39,023 nucleotides of DNA from Planctomycetaceae bacterium (GTDB taxonomy: Bacteria > Planctomycetota > Planctomycetia > Pirellulales > Pirellulaceae), in the NCBI GenBank assembly GCA_015490875.1, contig WFWZ01000051.1, forward strand, positions 1 to 39,023, written 5' to 3'. Under the pieces are notes generated by a model, which saw only the letters and a list, made by a program, of their open reading frames with translations, was not told where the DNA came from and made no database searches. Position 1 is the first letter of the stretch; every line of letters begins with the position of its first letter. The translations under genes and the position numbers were made by a program. This document shows positions 16,449 to 26,600 of this stretch, in pieces.

Positions 16449-18626
16449 GGGCTGGGAGACAAGTCCCACGCTGTTGACCGTCTGGACAGCGTAGCGTCTC
16501 TTCGACCCCGCAGGCGGCCGGTCTACAAAGGCCATCTCGGGAATCGGTGACACGGGTGTGTCGTGATACGACAGGCCCTGGAACAGTGCGCGACCAAAGC
16601 GACTCGACGGCTTTTTCGGAAGCTGAGCGATCACCTTGCCGTCTCGCAAGATGCGAAAACCTCCAATGCCACTCTCGAAGTCGGCCTCAGCATACCATTC
16701 GAGTCGCACCGAGCCATCGTCTTGTGCGACCATGGTAACTTTCGCCGGTGCTGGAGGCGGCGTCGTGTCGGGAACTGAGCCACTTTCGCGATAGGCGGCG
16801 ACTTTCGGCTCGAGTCGCTTCTTCCACTCGGCCAGTACTCCGTCGTTCACCGGACGAAGTGAAGTGTCGCCGGCCCTCTTGGGCGGCAATCGGTGCTCGA
16901 GCCAAAAGTCGAAATAGGGAATCGCCAGGTAACGCGAGTCACCGCATTCGTGGCCGGTACGCGGATCGGCGGCAAACTCGAAGAAAGGAGCTCCCTTCTT
17001 TAGATACTCCTGGCGCATCTGCACCAAGCCCTCATAACCGACATGGAACCGCCGGTGATCCCGTTCGGCGGCTCCCGGATTGGCCAGTACGGGAATCCCG
17101 AACATGGCGGGAGGAAACGTGGGCATCTCGATCTGGCCATCGCGCCAAGCATAGTAGGCCGTTCCCGATCGCAACCAGATGGCGACGATGCGTTCCGGAT
17201 AAAGCGTCTGCATGAGGCTTGACCAAAAGCCGCCGCCAGAATGCCCCCACAAACACCACGGCACAGTGGCGACTTCGTTGTGACCACTGGATCGAGCCAG
17301 TTCCTCCAGGCCATGCACGAACTGCCGAGCTGAGCCCTGTCGGGGATCGCACCATAGCCGGCAGTGGATCCCGCGTCGCGGTTCGTACGAGGACCCAAGC
17401 AGCGCACAGTCCCACTTGCGTGCCAGTGCCTGCCAGTGGAGGTCGTCGGCGGCTGTTTTCCCAGCTAGGGACGCTCCGGGACCGCATCCATGCTGGTGGA
17501 CAATGATACCTCGGAGTTGCTTCACTCCGTCGGGAACCCAAAGGTCGTACTCCACTGCCAGGCGAAGGCGTTTAGGCCGAGCCGTCGGGGGAAACGCGAC
17601 GGCCCAAACCGTTCCCGAATCGCTCCGGCGCTTCCATAAACGTGTCTCGCGAGCCTTCTTCACTAGTGGGGCGATTTCCCCGTCGAGGCGATCGATGGCC
17701 GCTCGAGCTTCCTTCAAGGAGGGGCCTTTGCCGACTCGAGGATGCTGGTGGCCGATCGCTGTCAGCCACGCATCATGCCACAATCGTGTCCGGCGCTGTA
17801 ATCGCTCCATCAGCCCTTGAGGAGGTTCCATCGACGCCTGAACTCCCCAAGCCTGCAAGATGGCTTCTGCCATCAGCCGATGCCCCGTGGGTCCGGGGTG
17901 CACGCCGTCGCGAGCCAACGTGAAGTTCGGATCCTTCTTTCGCTGCTCGGTCACGTACTGCACCAGCGGCGTGTGGATGTCGACCACCATATCCGCCTCA
18001 TCGCCGAGCGACATGATCCACTTCGCGTAGCGCCGCAATACGCCTTCGTAGTCGTGATAGGGCGTTTTGTAACCGAACGGCCCTTTCTCTTTGCGCTGCA
18101 GCCGATCTCGAATCGGGAGCGGGTCGAAGGGTGGGGGAGTGACCACGACGATCTTGGCTCCCGCCGCATGGACTCGCTCGATCAGCTTTCGGATTCCCTT
18201 CTGGTAAGCGGCAAACCGTTCGGGACTGAACGGATGGTAGATCCCATCGTTCATGCCGTAGCACGCTACGACGACGTCGGGCTTAAGTCGCTCGAGGGCC
18301 CGCCCCAGCCGCTCATGCACATCGGGGCGCGGAAACGGATGGTCCGGCTCAGTGAGACCGCAACACGTCTCGCTTCCCAACCCGATATTGATGATTTCAG
18401 GCTTCGGATCGACGCCTTGCAGGCGAAGCTGCCCATCGATCCACGCGACATAGCCGCCATGGTGCGTAATCGAATCGCCGACAAAGAGGATGCGCCGAGC
18501 TTCCAGGGGGAACTCAAGTGGCGGCTGAGCGGCCAAGGGGCAAGCCGCGACGAGCAGGACACTCGTCAGAAGACACTGGAGAACGCAACGTCCCAGCGCA
18601 CTTTTGCGAACAAGAAAGAACAACAT
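16434..18626 (-). CDS. Secreted SGNH esterase plus alpha/beta hydrolase with C-terminal fibronectin III-like domain
   Basis: A 730-residue exported protein with two different hydrolase domains. After a signal peptide (to about residue 33, PLAA-QPP) comes an SGNH hydrolase, about 40-270, with all blocks intact: GDSIT (Ser52), Gly in NIGLGS, GMND (Asn126) and DGVHPG (Asp240, His243). An alpha/beta hydrolase follows, about 370-600, with HQHGCGPG (oxyanion region), nucleophile elbow GHSGGG (Ser463) and a late His in TGHECGDSRYL. The C-terminal 100 residues (PPPAPAKVTMV, RLEWYAEADFESGI, YAVQTVNSVGLVS) look like a fibronectin III domain. Deacetylation or de-esterification of polysaccharide is a reasonable guess. 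It is downstream of the porin gene on the same strand, 162 bp away. Confidence 0.9.
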   Translation of the reverse strand: MLFFLVRKSALGRCVLQCLLTSVLLVAACPLAAQPPLEFPLEARRILFVGDSITHHGGYVAWIDGQLRLQGVDPKPEIINIGLGSETCCGLTEPDHPFPRPDVHERLGRALERLKPDVVVACYGMNDGIYHPFSPERFAAYQKGIRKLIERVHAAGAKIVVVTPPPFDPLPIRDRLQRKEKGPFGYKTPYHDYEGVLRRYAKWIMSLGDEADMVVDIHTPLVQYVTEQRKKDPNFTLARDGVHPGPTGHRLMAEAILQAWGVQASMEPPQGLMERLQRRTRLWHDAWLTAIGHQHPRVGKGPSLKEARAAIDRLDGEIAPLVKKARETRLWKRRSDSGTVWAVAFPPTARPKRLRLAVEYDLWVPDGVKQLRGIIVHQHGCGPGASLAGKTAADDLHWQALARKWDCALLGSSYEPRRGIHCRLWCDPRQGSARQFVHGLEELARSSGHNEVATVPWCLWGHSGGGFWSSLMQTLYPERIVAIWLRSGTAYYAWRDGQIEMPTFPPAMFGIPVLANPGAAERDHRRFHVGYEGLVQMRQEYLKKGAPFFEFAADPRTGHECGDSRYLAIPYFDFWLEHRLPPKRAGDTSLRPVNDGVLAEWKKRLEPKVAAYRESGSVPDTTPPPAPAKVTMVAQDDGSVRLEWYAEADFESGIGGFRILRDGKVIAQLPKKPSSRFGRALFQGLSYHDTPVSPIPEMAFVDRPPAGSKRRYAVQTVNSVGLVSQPTAAQ

Positions 18627-18788
18627 GGCGGGTGTACCTCGAGGGGAAGGTGCGAGGAATGTTCGTGGAAGGATGACATAGCGGCCACCAGCCGCCCAGG
18701 TCCCACCACTGTACGCCCTTCCTCTCGAGGAAACAATCCAGCTTCTCTCCTGTCAACCGAAAGCTGTCGCCCGTGGCTGCAGCATGCC

Positions 18789-20165
18789 TCAGTATGCGGC
18801 AGCCTGCCACTGCAGCCGAAAGAGGATCCCGTCTTGGCCTACTTCGAAGTTCGGCCCGGAATTCTGAGCTGGGATGCCATCGAGCACTGCGAGGTCGAAC
18901 GTGATCTTGTTGCTGTGCTTCCCGTTAATGTACCAGTTGACACCAGCGGCCCACTCCCAGGAATCTCCAAAGAGTCCGTCGACGGTCGAAAGGCTGCCGA
19001 CGATCTCTAGGTGGTCATGCACCACCATGCGCCCAACCGTGAAATAGAAGCCGTCCGTGTAGAGCGAGTCGTACGGGACGGCACCGCCGGTGGAACCGAA
19101 TCGGTTGAGCCAGCGGAAGTAGTATTCACCGTGAGCAGACCAACCGGCGTACTTGTAGGCAGCATCGAAGGCCAGCAAGTAGATATCGAAGGCGTTTACG
19201 GTCACACCAGGCGCCAACGCTCCCGGATCGATCAAGCGCGTCCCGTCACTAAGACGCACAAAGGTCTCCTCCGCCTGCGGCGTGCCGTCGTCATGGGGCG
19301 ACTGCCCAGCGTACGTGAAACTAGTGCCGACTCGGATCACCGGATCGCTGTGGCATTCGATATCGGCGAACCCTTTCCCGAAATCGCCCCACGGATCCCA
19401 CCAGAAACTGCTGGAGATCATCATTTGGCTGTCGATATCCCGTGGCCGGCGGTCGGTCGTGCTGAATCCGTTTCCCAGCATCACTCGATAGTGGAAATCC
19501 TCCACCGGCTCGCCGATCGCCCAAACACCGATCGTCCGGTCGGGGCGGAAGAACGTCGTGGCCATCGACCGGTCGGCCAGGTGCGTCCGCGTTGATCCAC
19601 TCAGCCACTCGCGACTCCCGGGAACAAACGCCTTCCCCACATACAAGTTGAAAGCATCACTGAACTCGTAGTTCACCCAGAAGTCATGAAACTTGGCGTC
19701 ATGGTTGTCGTCCGTGTCGCCGTCGATGTTGAGATAGAACTGGAGATTCGGATCGAAAAAGAACCCCATGAACTCGAGCCGCCCTCGTTCGATCTCGAAG
19801 TCGTTCCGCGTTTCCACCGGCCGAGTCACTCCGGCATTGTCGCTCCACGTCTTGACATCTCGAGAAAACCCGACGTAGCGGAACTGCATGCGAGCACGAA
19901 TCTTGAGTTCGAACGGTGTGGCCTCCCGGTCGATCGGCCGGAAAACGAAGCCTCCGTCATAATCCAAATAAAACTGCGGTTGGTAGGCGTTCGAGGGAAC
20001 CTGCAATGTCACCGGATCGGCAACCGTCGCAGTCGCCGTAACTGACGGACTCTCTAGATCTGTTTCCGCCGGTTGCTCCTGAGCTTCACCCAGGCGACAC
20101 GCAAGCAAGAAACAGACGAGCCATGAGTTGAGTACTCCCTTGTCGATGCGCAGCATCCGAACCAT
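18789..20165 (-). CDS. OprO/OprP-family (phosphate-selective type) outer-membrane porin
   Basis: A 458-residue beta-barrel protein with a signal peptide (MVRMLRIDKG, then NSWLVCFLLAC, cleavage near GEA-QEQ). The barrel part has many alternating aromatic strands and segments that match the porin O/P family: RARMQFRYVGF, RGRLEFMGFFFDPNLQFYL, DFWVNYEFSDAFNLYVGKAFVP and VGVWAIGE-like GVWAIGEP. The protein ends with aromatic strand residues (FRLQWQAAAY). Family members make anion channels through the outer membrane; phosphate specificity cannot be inferred here because the Lys/Arg eyelet residues cannot be mapped. The ATG at 20165 is chosen; 20156 is possible. It lies upstream of the SGNH/hydrolase gene, on the same strand. 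Confidence 0.88.
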   Translation of the reverse strand: MVRMLRIDKGVLNSWLVCFLLACRLGEAQEQPAETDLESPSVTATATVADPVTLQVPSNAYQPQFYLDYDGGFVFRPIDREATPFELKIRARMQFRYVGFSRDVKTWSDNAGVTRPVETRNDFEIERGRLEFMGFFFDPNLQFYLNIDGDTDDNHDAKFHDFWVNYEFSDAFNLYVGKAFVPGSREWLSGSTRTHLADRSMATTFFRPDRTIGVWAIGEPVEDFHYRVMLGNGFSTTDRRPRDIDSQMMISSSFWWDPWGDFGKGFADIECHSDPVIRVGTSFTYAGQSPHDDGTPQAEETFVRLSDGTRLIDPGALAPGVTVNAFDIYLLAFDAAYKYAGWSAHGEYYFRWLNRFGSTGGAVPYDSLYTDGFYFTVGRMVVHDHLEIVGSLSTVDGLFGDSWEWAAGVNWYINGKHSNKITFDLAVLDGIPAQNSGPNFEVGQDGILFRLQWQAAAY

Positions 20166-20450
20166 CCCCGTACGTTGACCCTTACGTCGGGAAAGGCCGG
20201 TTCTCTGCTGCCGGGGATTCGACGGCGGGTGCGATGGCGGCTCCAAGCGCCCGTCGGTTTGTCTCTGCGAACCCAGGCGTGGTTCCTTCTCGCCTCCAGC
20301 CGACCGCTCAGCGCAAAGCCCTCACGTGCGGCCTAACCGTGAGCAGTTGCCTTATCGTCAAAGTTGCCACTCCGACTCAACCGAATCCAGAAGGTCCACG
20401 GAAGCCATACTGCTTGCGCAAATGCTCTATCTCACCCCGCCAGCCACATT
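20166..20450. other. Intergenic region upstream of the porin, no gene or clear promoter
   Basis: Nothing codes here convincingly. The only local structure is a 6-bp CTCACG/CGTGAG hairpin near 20310-20335. A minus-strand TTGACG near 20355 has no good -10 at the proper distance. The rest of the gap is the repeat block starting at 20451. Confidence 0.4.
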
Positions 20451-20539
20451 CTTTGCGTCTTTGCGCCTTCGCGCGAGGCCCTTCCTGATCTCCGGAAACG
20501 GTTGCGCGCAAAGACGCGAAGACGCAAAGGAGGAGAAAA
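20451..20539. repeat. Foldback repeat with 28-bp arms
   Basis: CTTTGCGTCTTTGCGCC opens the element at 20451 and its imperfect reverse complement GCGAAGACGCAAAG closes it at 20539. The arms match at about 24 of 28 positions and enclose about 33 nt. It belongs to the same module family as the block at 7427-7837. Confidence 0.8.
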
Positions 20540-20589
20540 ACAGAAAACGGGGCTCAACTCAGTCCCCAAAATACACCCTCTGCGATCTT

Positions 20590-20676
20590 TGCGTCTCCGC
20601 GAGAGCTCCTTGGTGTCTCTGCGAGAGTCACCCTGCGTCTCCGCGAGAGAGGCCCCTGGCGCCCCTGCGAGAGCCT
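20590..20676. repeat. Tandem GCGAGAG modules, 22-24 bp period, abutting the macroglobulin stop
   Basis: GCGAGAG occurs at 20599, 20621, 20643 and 20667, a spacing of 22, 22 and 24 bp. Each copy is preceded by GCGTCTCC-type or CTCT-type sequence. The last copy ends 8 bp from the alpha-2-macroglobulin stop codon on the minus strand. The spacers are not unique sequence of constant length, so this is not a CRISPR array. Confidence 0.8.
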
Positions 20677-20680
20677 CTAT

Positions 20681-23600
20681 TCACTCTTTCACCTCCAGCA
20701 TCACGCTCTGCGAGTGGCTCCCGAATTCGGGTGCGTACATACACTCGATCCTCGCGATCCCACTGGCATATTTCCCTCGGTGCTGGATGCGCGTTGCGTA
20801 CTCGAGCACATACGTGCCTTTGGGAAGGTAGTCGATGAAGAAGTGAGTCGCCGTGTCGCGAGTCATCTGGTAGTAGGCCAGTCCGTCCTGGTAGCGGTAT
20901 CCCGACAGCACATCGACCGGCTCGCTGCCGCTGGGACGCTGGTCCTTGAGGTGGACGTACTCCATCGCCCGATCAACGCGCACCTCGATTCTCACGACGA
21001 GCACGTCCCCGACGTGCACCCCCTCGGATATGGGAACGAGTTGTTCGCCGGTTGGCCCTAGACGTTTTACGAAGAGCGCTTTGCGCAGCTTCAACGGAGT
21101 CCCCTCGTAGGGCTTCACCTTCGACATATCTTCGAAGTATTGCCAATGGAGACTCGCCCAGGCCACGCCGGGATCGCGCTTCTCGAGTCGCACGTTGCCC
21201 ATATTCGGCCGGACTTCGGGGCCCGCAAATCGCTTCTCATAGAATCCCGTCCCGGCTTCAACGCCCTCCGGTTTGATCCGTTGTCCACCGAGCGACACTT
21301 CCAAGAGGACATCGGAGGCCAAGCGGTTGGCTCCTCGGCGTAGCAGAGCGAAACATGCATCGGCTGTGGCTTTGGTCGTCTTCCAATTCTGCGTCTGTTT
21401 TTGTTTGATCAGCCATACCTGGCACTGATCGACGACGTCGCGATCGCCCAGTACTTCGTCGAAGGCTTCGATCATGAGTGCCTGCGTTTCGATGGGAGCT
21501 CGATACCACCACCAGGACTGCTCCGTGTCCCGCCAGAACATCCCGAGTTCCTCGTCGATGACCGAGTGTTCGCGGATCGATCGGAGGATGGCGCGAGCGG
21601 TCTGGGCATTCCCGAGTCGGTGCAGTGCCAGGGCCAGGTGCCCTTGAGACTGACGTGGCTGCGTCAGCCAGTGTTGTTGACCCTGCCTCACGAAGTAGTC
21701 CCAAGCCTTCTTGTGTGGAGCCGGGACCGGGTGATCCTCGAGATAATACGTGCGGGCGTACAAGTAAAGAGCGATCATGGGGGTGAGATTGTTCTTTGCA
21801 AGTCCCTTCGTGCTGGCGATGTGGTCGTATCGCTTCTGCATCCAGCGGTCAAGCGCAGGAAGCGCCTTATTCGCCAGCGACATATCGACCTCGACGCCCA
21901 AATGTTGCAGCCTGGCAAACCCCGTCACCAGGTACAAAGTGATGTAGTCGCTGGCTCGACCGCCAGGGAACCACGGCCAGCGCCCGTCCGCCAGTTGCGT
22001 CTCGCGCAGCCGACTCATCGCTCGGTCGACTTCATCACGGATACGATTTTCGTCGAACAGGATGGCCAGATTCTTGCGAGCCTGCGTTTCCGATTCGGCC
22101 TGACGCACCCATGGCGTTTCTTCCAGCAGGATCGACTTGAGTTGCTCATTTTTTTCAAGAGGACTCTTTTCCGCGGGCGTATTCTTCCACTGCTCGATGA
22201 CGCGCCGCATTTTGGGATCGCCCGTGATAATCTTGCGAGCCAGCAAGTTGGCGTAGAGTCGGTTGAAGACCTGTTCGTTGCACTCGTAGGGGAACTCCAT
22301 CAGATACGGCAACGCCATCACCGCGTACCACGCGGGCTGGGAAACGGCCTGGACCGTGAGTGACTGGTGGACAAGCGTGTCGGACTGGCGGCTTTCCAAA
22401 AAGCGTTTCCATTCCCACGTGCGCTCTCCCGGCCCTCGGATGGGCAGAGGCAGACTCTCGGTCACGAGAATCCGTCGAGGCAAAACGGGGAGGTAATCCT
22501 CTTGGCCGTCCGACAGTCGATCCGTGGCGGCCACGACGCGATAAATCAATAGGGGAGCGCCGTCGGGAACTTTCAATCGCCACGAAAGCGTTGCCGACCT
22601 GGCAGCAGGGATGTCGAAGGAACGCGTCGTTTCGGCGACTCCGAACGAGACCGTCACATCCTGGTCGGTTCGAGCGTCAGCTAGACGGAGCCGCACCTGT
22701 CCCTGTTGATGTGTCGGCGACTGGTTTATCACCTTGGCAGTGAACTCGAGCACATCTCCTTCCCGCAGAAACCGAGGCGGGTTGGGAACGACCATGAGAT
22801 CTTTGCGGGTGACGACTTTGTCCGTCAGCATGCCCGAGCGAAGCTGCTTGTCGTGAGCTAGAGCCAGGAACTTCCACTGCGTCAGTGCCTCGGGCATGGT
22901 GAACTCCAGTCGCACCTTTCCTTCCTTGTTCGTTCGCAACTGAGGAAAGAAGAAAGCGGTCTCTTGCAGATTCTTGCGGAGGGGCACGGCGTCGAGCTGA
23001 ATTCCGGAAGTCCCAGAGGCCTCCATCTTCTTACCTGCCTGCGCCGGCGCGGCTCCCTTATCCCCTGCGGCCATTCCGAGCTTCCGATCTGCCTTCCCTA
23101 GTGCTCGAGTCGCCGGCGCCGGCGCAGGTCGATCTTCAGCGCTCAACTCCATGGCATCGGCCATCGCCGCTCCCTCCGCCACCAGCCCACCAACGCCACG
23201 TCCTCGCCGCGCAAAGCGGATGACCTGAGGCATGACATCGGGATGGAACGCCGGATAACGAACCTGACCGGCGTAGTGGCGCCGCTTCCATTGGCCGGCG
23301 AAGTGTCGCAGGAAGACAGGACCGTTGAAAAAGCGAACCATTCGCCACGAATAGTCGCGGTAGAAAAGCCCCCGCAGGCTCGGCCAGGAAAACGGAGCAA
23401 GGGCATCGAGGGACGCATCGTACAAGGTGGCCACGAGTTCCGCAGCCGCCTCGAGTGCCTTCGAACCTCCGGCGTCATCCGCCGCAAAGACGACCAGTGT
23501 CCATGTCTCTTTTTGGCCCGGCTTGAGTTTCGAAACGAAGTGTTCCCACTTCAGCACCAATTCCCGATTCGTCCATGGGACATCGATGAATTGCTTTCGG

Positions 23601-26600
23601 TGATAGAGACGGTTTTCTCGGACCATCGTCACCGACACGGAGAAACCACCTCGCATTGATTCGTCGACCGGCACTTCGATGACCTGTTGCGTCTTGTTCG
23701 CGTCGGTCCAAAACCGCTTGACGACTCGCCTCCGATGCATCACCTCGATCCACGCCTGCCCCTGTTGGTACCCGGTTCCCCACACGAGTCGAACCTTTTG
23801 GCCGGGCGCCACCGTCTTACGATCGAACCGGCAAACAAAGTTGGTTCGAACACCAAGCTGTGCGGCGTCCAGATCGAGCACGTGGACTTGCCCCTGAGCC
23901 TTGACGTCGCCTCCATCGGGATCTCGAGTCTCGAAGATGGCACGATACATTCCCGGCTCGAGCTTCACCGCGACTTTCGCCAGTCCCGACGCATCGATGG
24001 CCACATCTTCCTCATGCACAGATTCCCCCAGTTCCCACGTGTCGGGGTCGGTGGAAACCGGCTGAGGGCGCGGCGCCTTGCCGTCTCGGCGTGGAGTCGG
24101 CTGTACTCCTTGAAACATCGGTCGCGTCACCTTCTTCGGCTGCCGCAAACGATAAACCACCAGTCGGCCTCGCGTCTCGACACCCTTGCCCGCCAGCGTA
24201 GTGACACGAATGCGCCACTCTACAGGCTTGCCCGACTCCTGCCACTCGTCGGCCGAGAGTTCGGCCCACCATTGGCGTCGGCCTACCACGACCGTCCGCA
24301 TGCCCTCGCGAGTCTCCCCCGTGCTGTCGACGACGGCGGCGGTCACATCGAAGTAGAACCGGGCCGGGGTGTCGGAGTCTACCGTCGGATCGGGTTCGGC
24401 GGAAAACGTGAGCTCGAACCGTCCCTGCCCATCGGTCCGAGTCACGCCTGAGGCGATTTCGGTTGTCTGGCCCGGTGGGGAGATCGGCCCCCTTCGGTAG
24501 AACCACCAATAGGGAATCTGCGCTCGACGCACGACGCGCCACCGGACGTTGGCACCATCAATGGGTGCACCGGTGTAACTCGTCGCTCGTCCCGTCAAGG
24601 CCACCGGGCGCCCCAGCCGCGGTGCCTCGGCCGGCGGGTCGATTTCGACGCGGAACTTGGGACGCTTGTATTCCTCCACCCGGACCATCGTGCCGCCCCG
24701 CGGCCCATCGATGACCGTCAGCGACATCGCCCCGAGCAGTTTGCCGGAGGGCGCCGTAAAGCTACCTTGAAACGAACCGAACTCGTTGGTCCGGTGCCTC
24801 TGGCGGCTGATCTCCTTGCCGTTGGGATCGCGAAACGAAACCACAACGGTTCGTCCCGAGATGGTTCGGTAGTCGTTCTCCGCCGGATCGACGTGGACGG
24901 CCAGTCCCTTGTATCGAATCGTCTGACCGGGGCGATAGATGCCGCGATCGGTGAAGAAGTAGGTGGCTTCTCGCGCTCGTGAGGGGGCGCTCGTTCGGAT
25001 GATATCGCGCCGGACGCTGACGACTCGGTCGTCGCCGTAGCGCACATCGAGGATGCCGACCCTACTTGCTCGAGAACGGATCTCGAAGCGGCCGTCGGCA
25101 TCGGTCTCCACTCGTGTGACAACCCTCCTGGCCCGGTTCACTCGCACCCAATAGGCCACTTTGGCTTCGGCGAGCGGCTTGCCGCTTTGCGCGTCGACCA
25201 CCAGTCCGTCGAGGACCCCTGTCTGATAGTTGCTTCTGACGACGACCGCCAGGTCGCTTACCCAGAAGTGCTCGATCAATACGACATTGTCGCTTTTGGA
25301 GAATTCTTTGTTGGCACTGGCGAGGATGAGGTAAGCACCTCGTGGAAGCGGCCGAGGTGCATCGATTGTTTCCTTGCGGGGCTGGTAATCTTTCGTGGCA
25401 GGGAGTGTAACCGACCAGGCGCGAAGCGGCCGGCGAGCTATAAGTTGCTTGCGCTCTTGCGGTGTTATCTGGGACGGAGAACTTCGAGAACCTGCCAGCC
25501 AACGATCGACGTCGACGGGTACAATTCGGAAGTAAAGGCGATCCAAGTTTCGGTATGTCACCGCGATCTTCGGCCAAGGCTGGCTCCAGACTCGTTCGAC
25601 GTTGATATAGAGTTCCTTCGATTCGATTTCGGCAATGAGTTCGCGGCAACGGGCGGCCCCGACGCTGCGGGGTGCTCGGCGGACTCCCTGCTCGGCCACG
25701 TGGTGCGCTTCGACCCATTTGCTTTCGGCGTGCAGCACCTTCGCCCAGTGATAAAAGGCCCTTGCGGCGATTGGGTGGTCGCCCGCCCTTTCGGTGAATC
25801 GTTTCAGCGCGGCCACATAACGTTCCTCGACGCCCGACCCCACGGCGACGCGCCGCCCGTACACGAGTCGGTGCAGATCGGCATCGAGGAAAGCGGATCG
25901 GTCGTCGTCCTTTTCGTGAGCTCGCAGGATGCGCTGGTAGAGTCGGATCGCCCGGCCGTCAGTCGAATCGGCTGCCTTCTCGGGAAGTTCCCACGCGAGA
26001 AACCGCTCGGGATCGTCAAAAATCGGATCGGTCGCTTGAACCTGGAACGCATCGGCCGGCTGATGGGCTGCCTGTTCACCGATCGAGTAGAATTGTAGGG
26101 CTTCCCATGCGAGGAAGTCGAAAAGGGTCGGGCGATACTTGGACAGAGGTCCGGGAGCCAAAATCGCCTTGTAACGCTCGAGCGGAATCTTGCGCAACTC
26201 ATCTTCCGACTCGAGAGCCTTGGTGAAGTTCGCCTCGATCTCCCACAAGATACGTGGAAGACTCCAGGTCGTGATGTCCGTTCCCTCGTCGCCACCGGCG
26301 GCCTGGGTGCGCTGGAGGTATCGCCATCGGTTCTGGATAAAGTACTGGTAGTACCAGTGCGCGAGCACCGTGTGCAGGACAGGGCGCATCGGCTTGGGAG
26401 CCCGTCGAAGCTCGCTCTCCAGCCGTCGAATCGCTTCCTCGGCCTTGTTTCCTTGAATGCGCGTCTCGAGCTGGACTTTCAGACACAGTGCTCGAATAGC
26501 CCACGAGTAGTTTTTTTCGCGGATCAACCGAGGGAGGAGCTCTTTCAGATGGTTGACGGCTGTCTTGGGCAGCCCTTGGGCCTGCGCTTGTTCAACTTGT

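Noticed and set aside
17817-19010. A 397-codon plus-strand open frame across the SGNH and porin genes
   Set aside because: It spans the end of one real gene and an intergenic gap with no domain, signal peptide or ribosome-binding site.
20590-20676. Possible CRISPR array
   Set aside because: The modules are short (about 7-15 bp conserved), the intervals are not unique spacers of constant length, and no cas gene is near.
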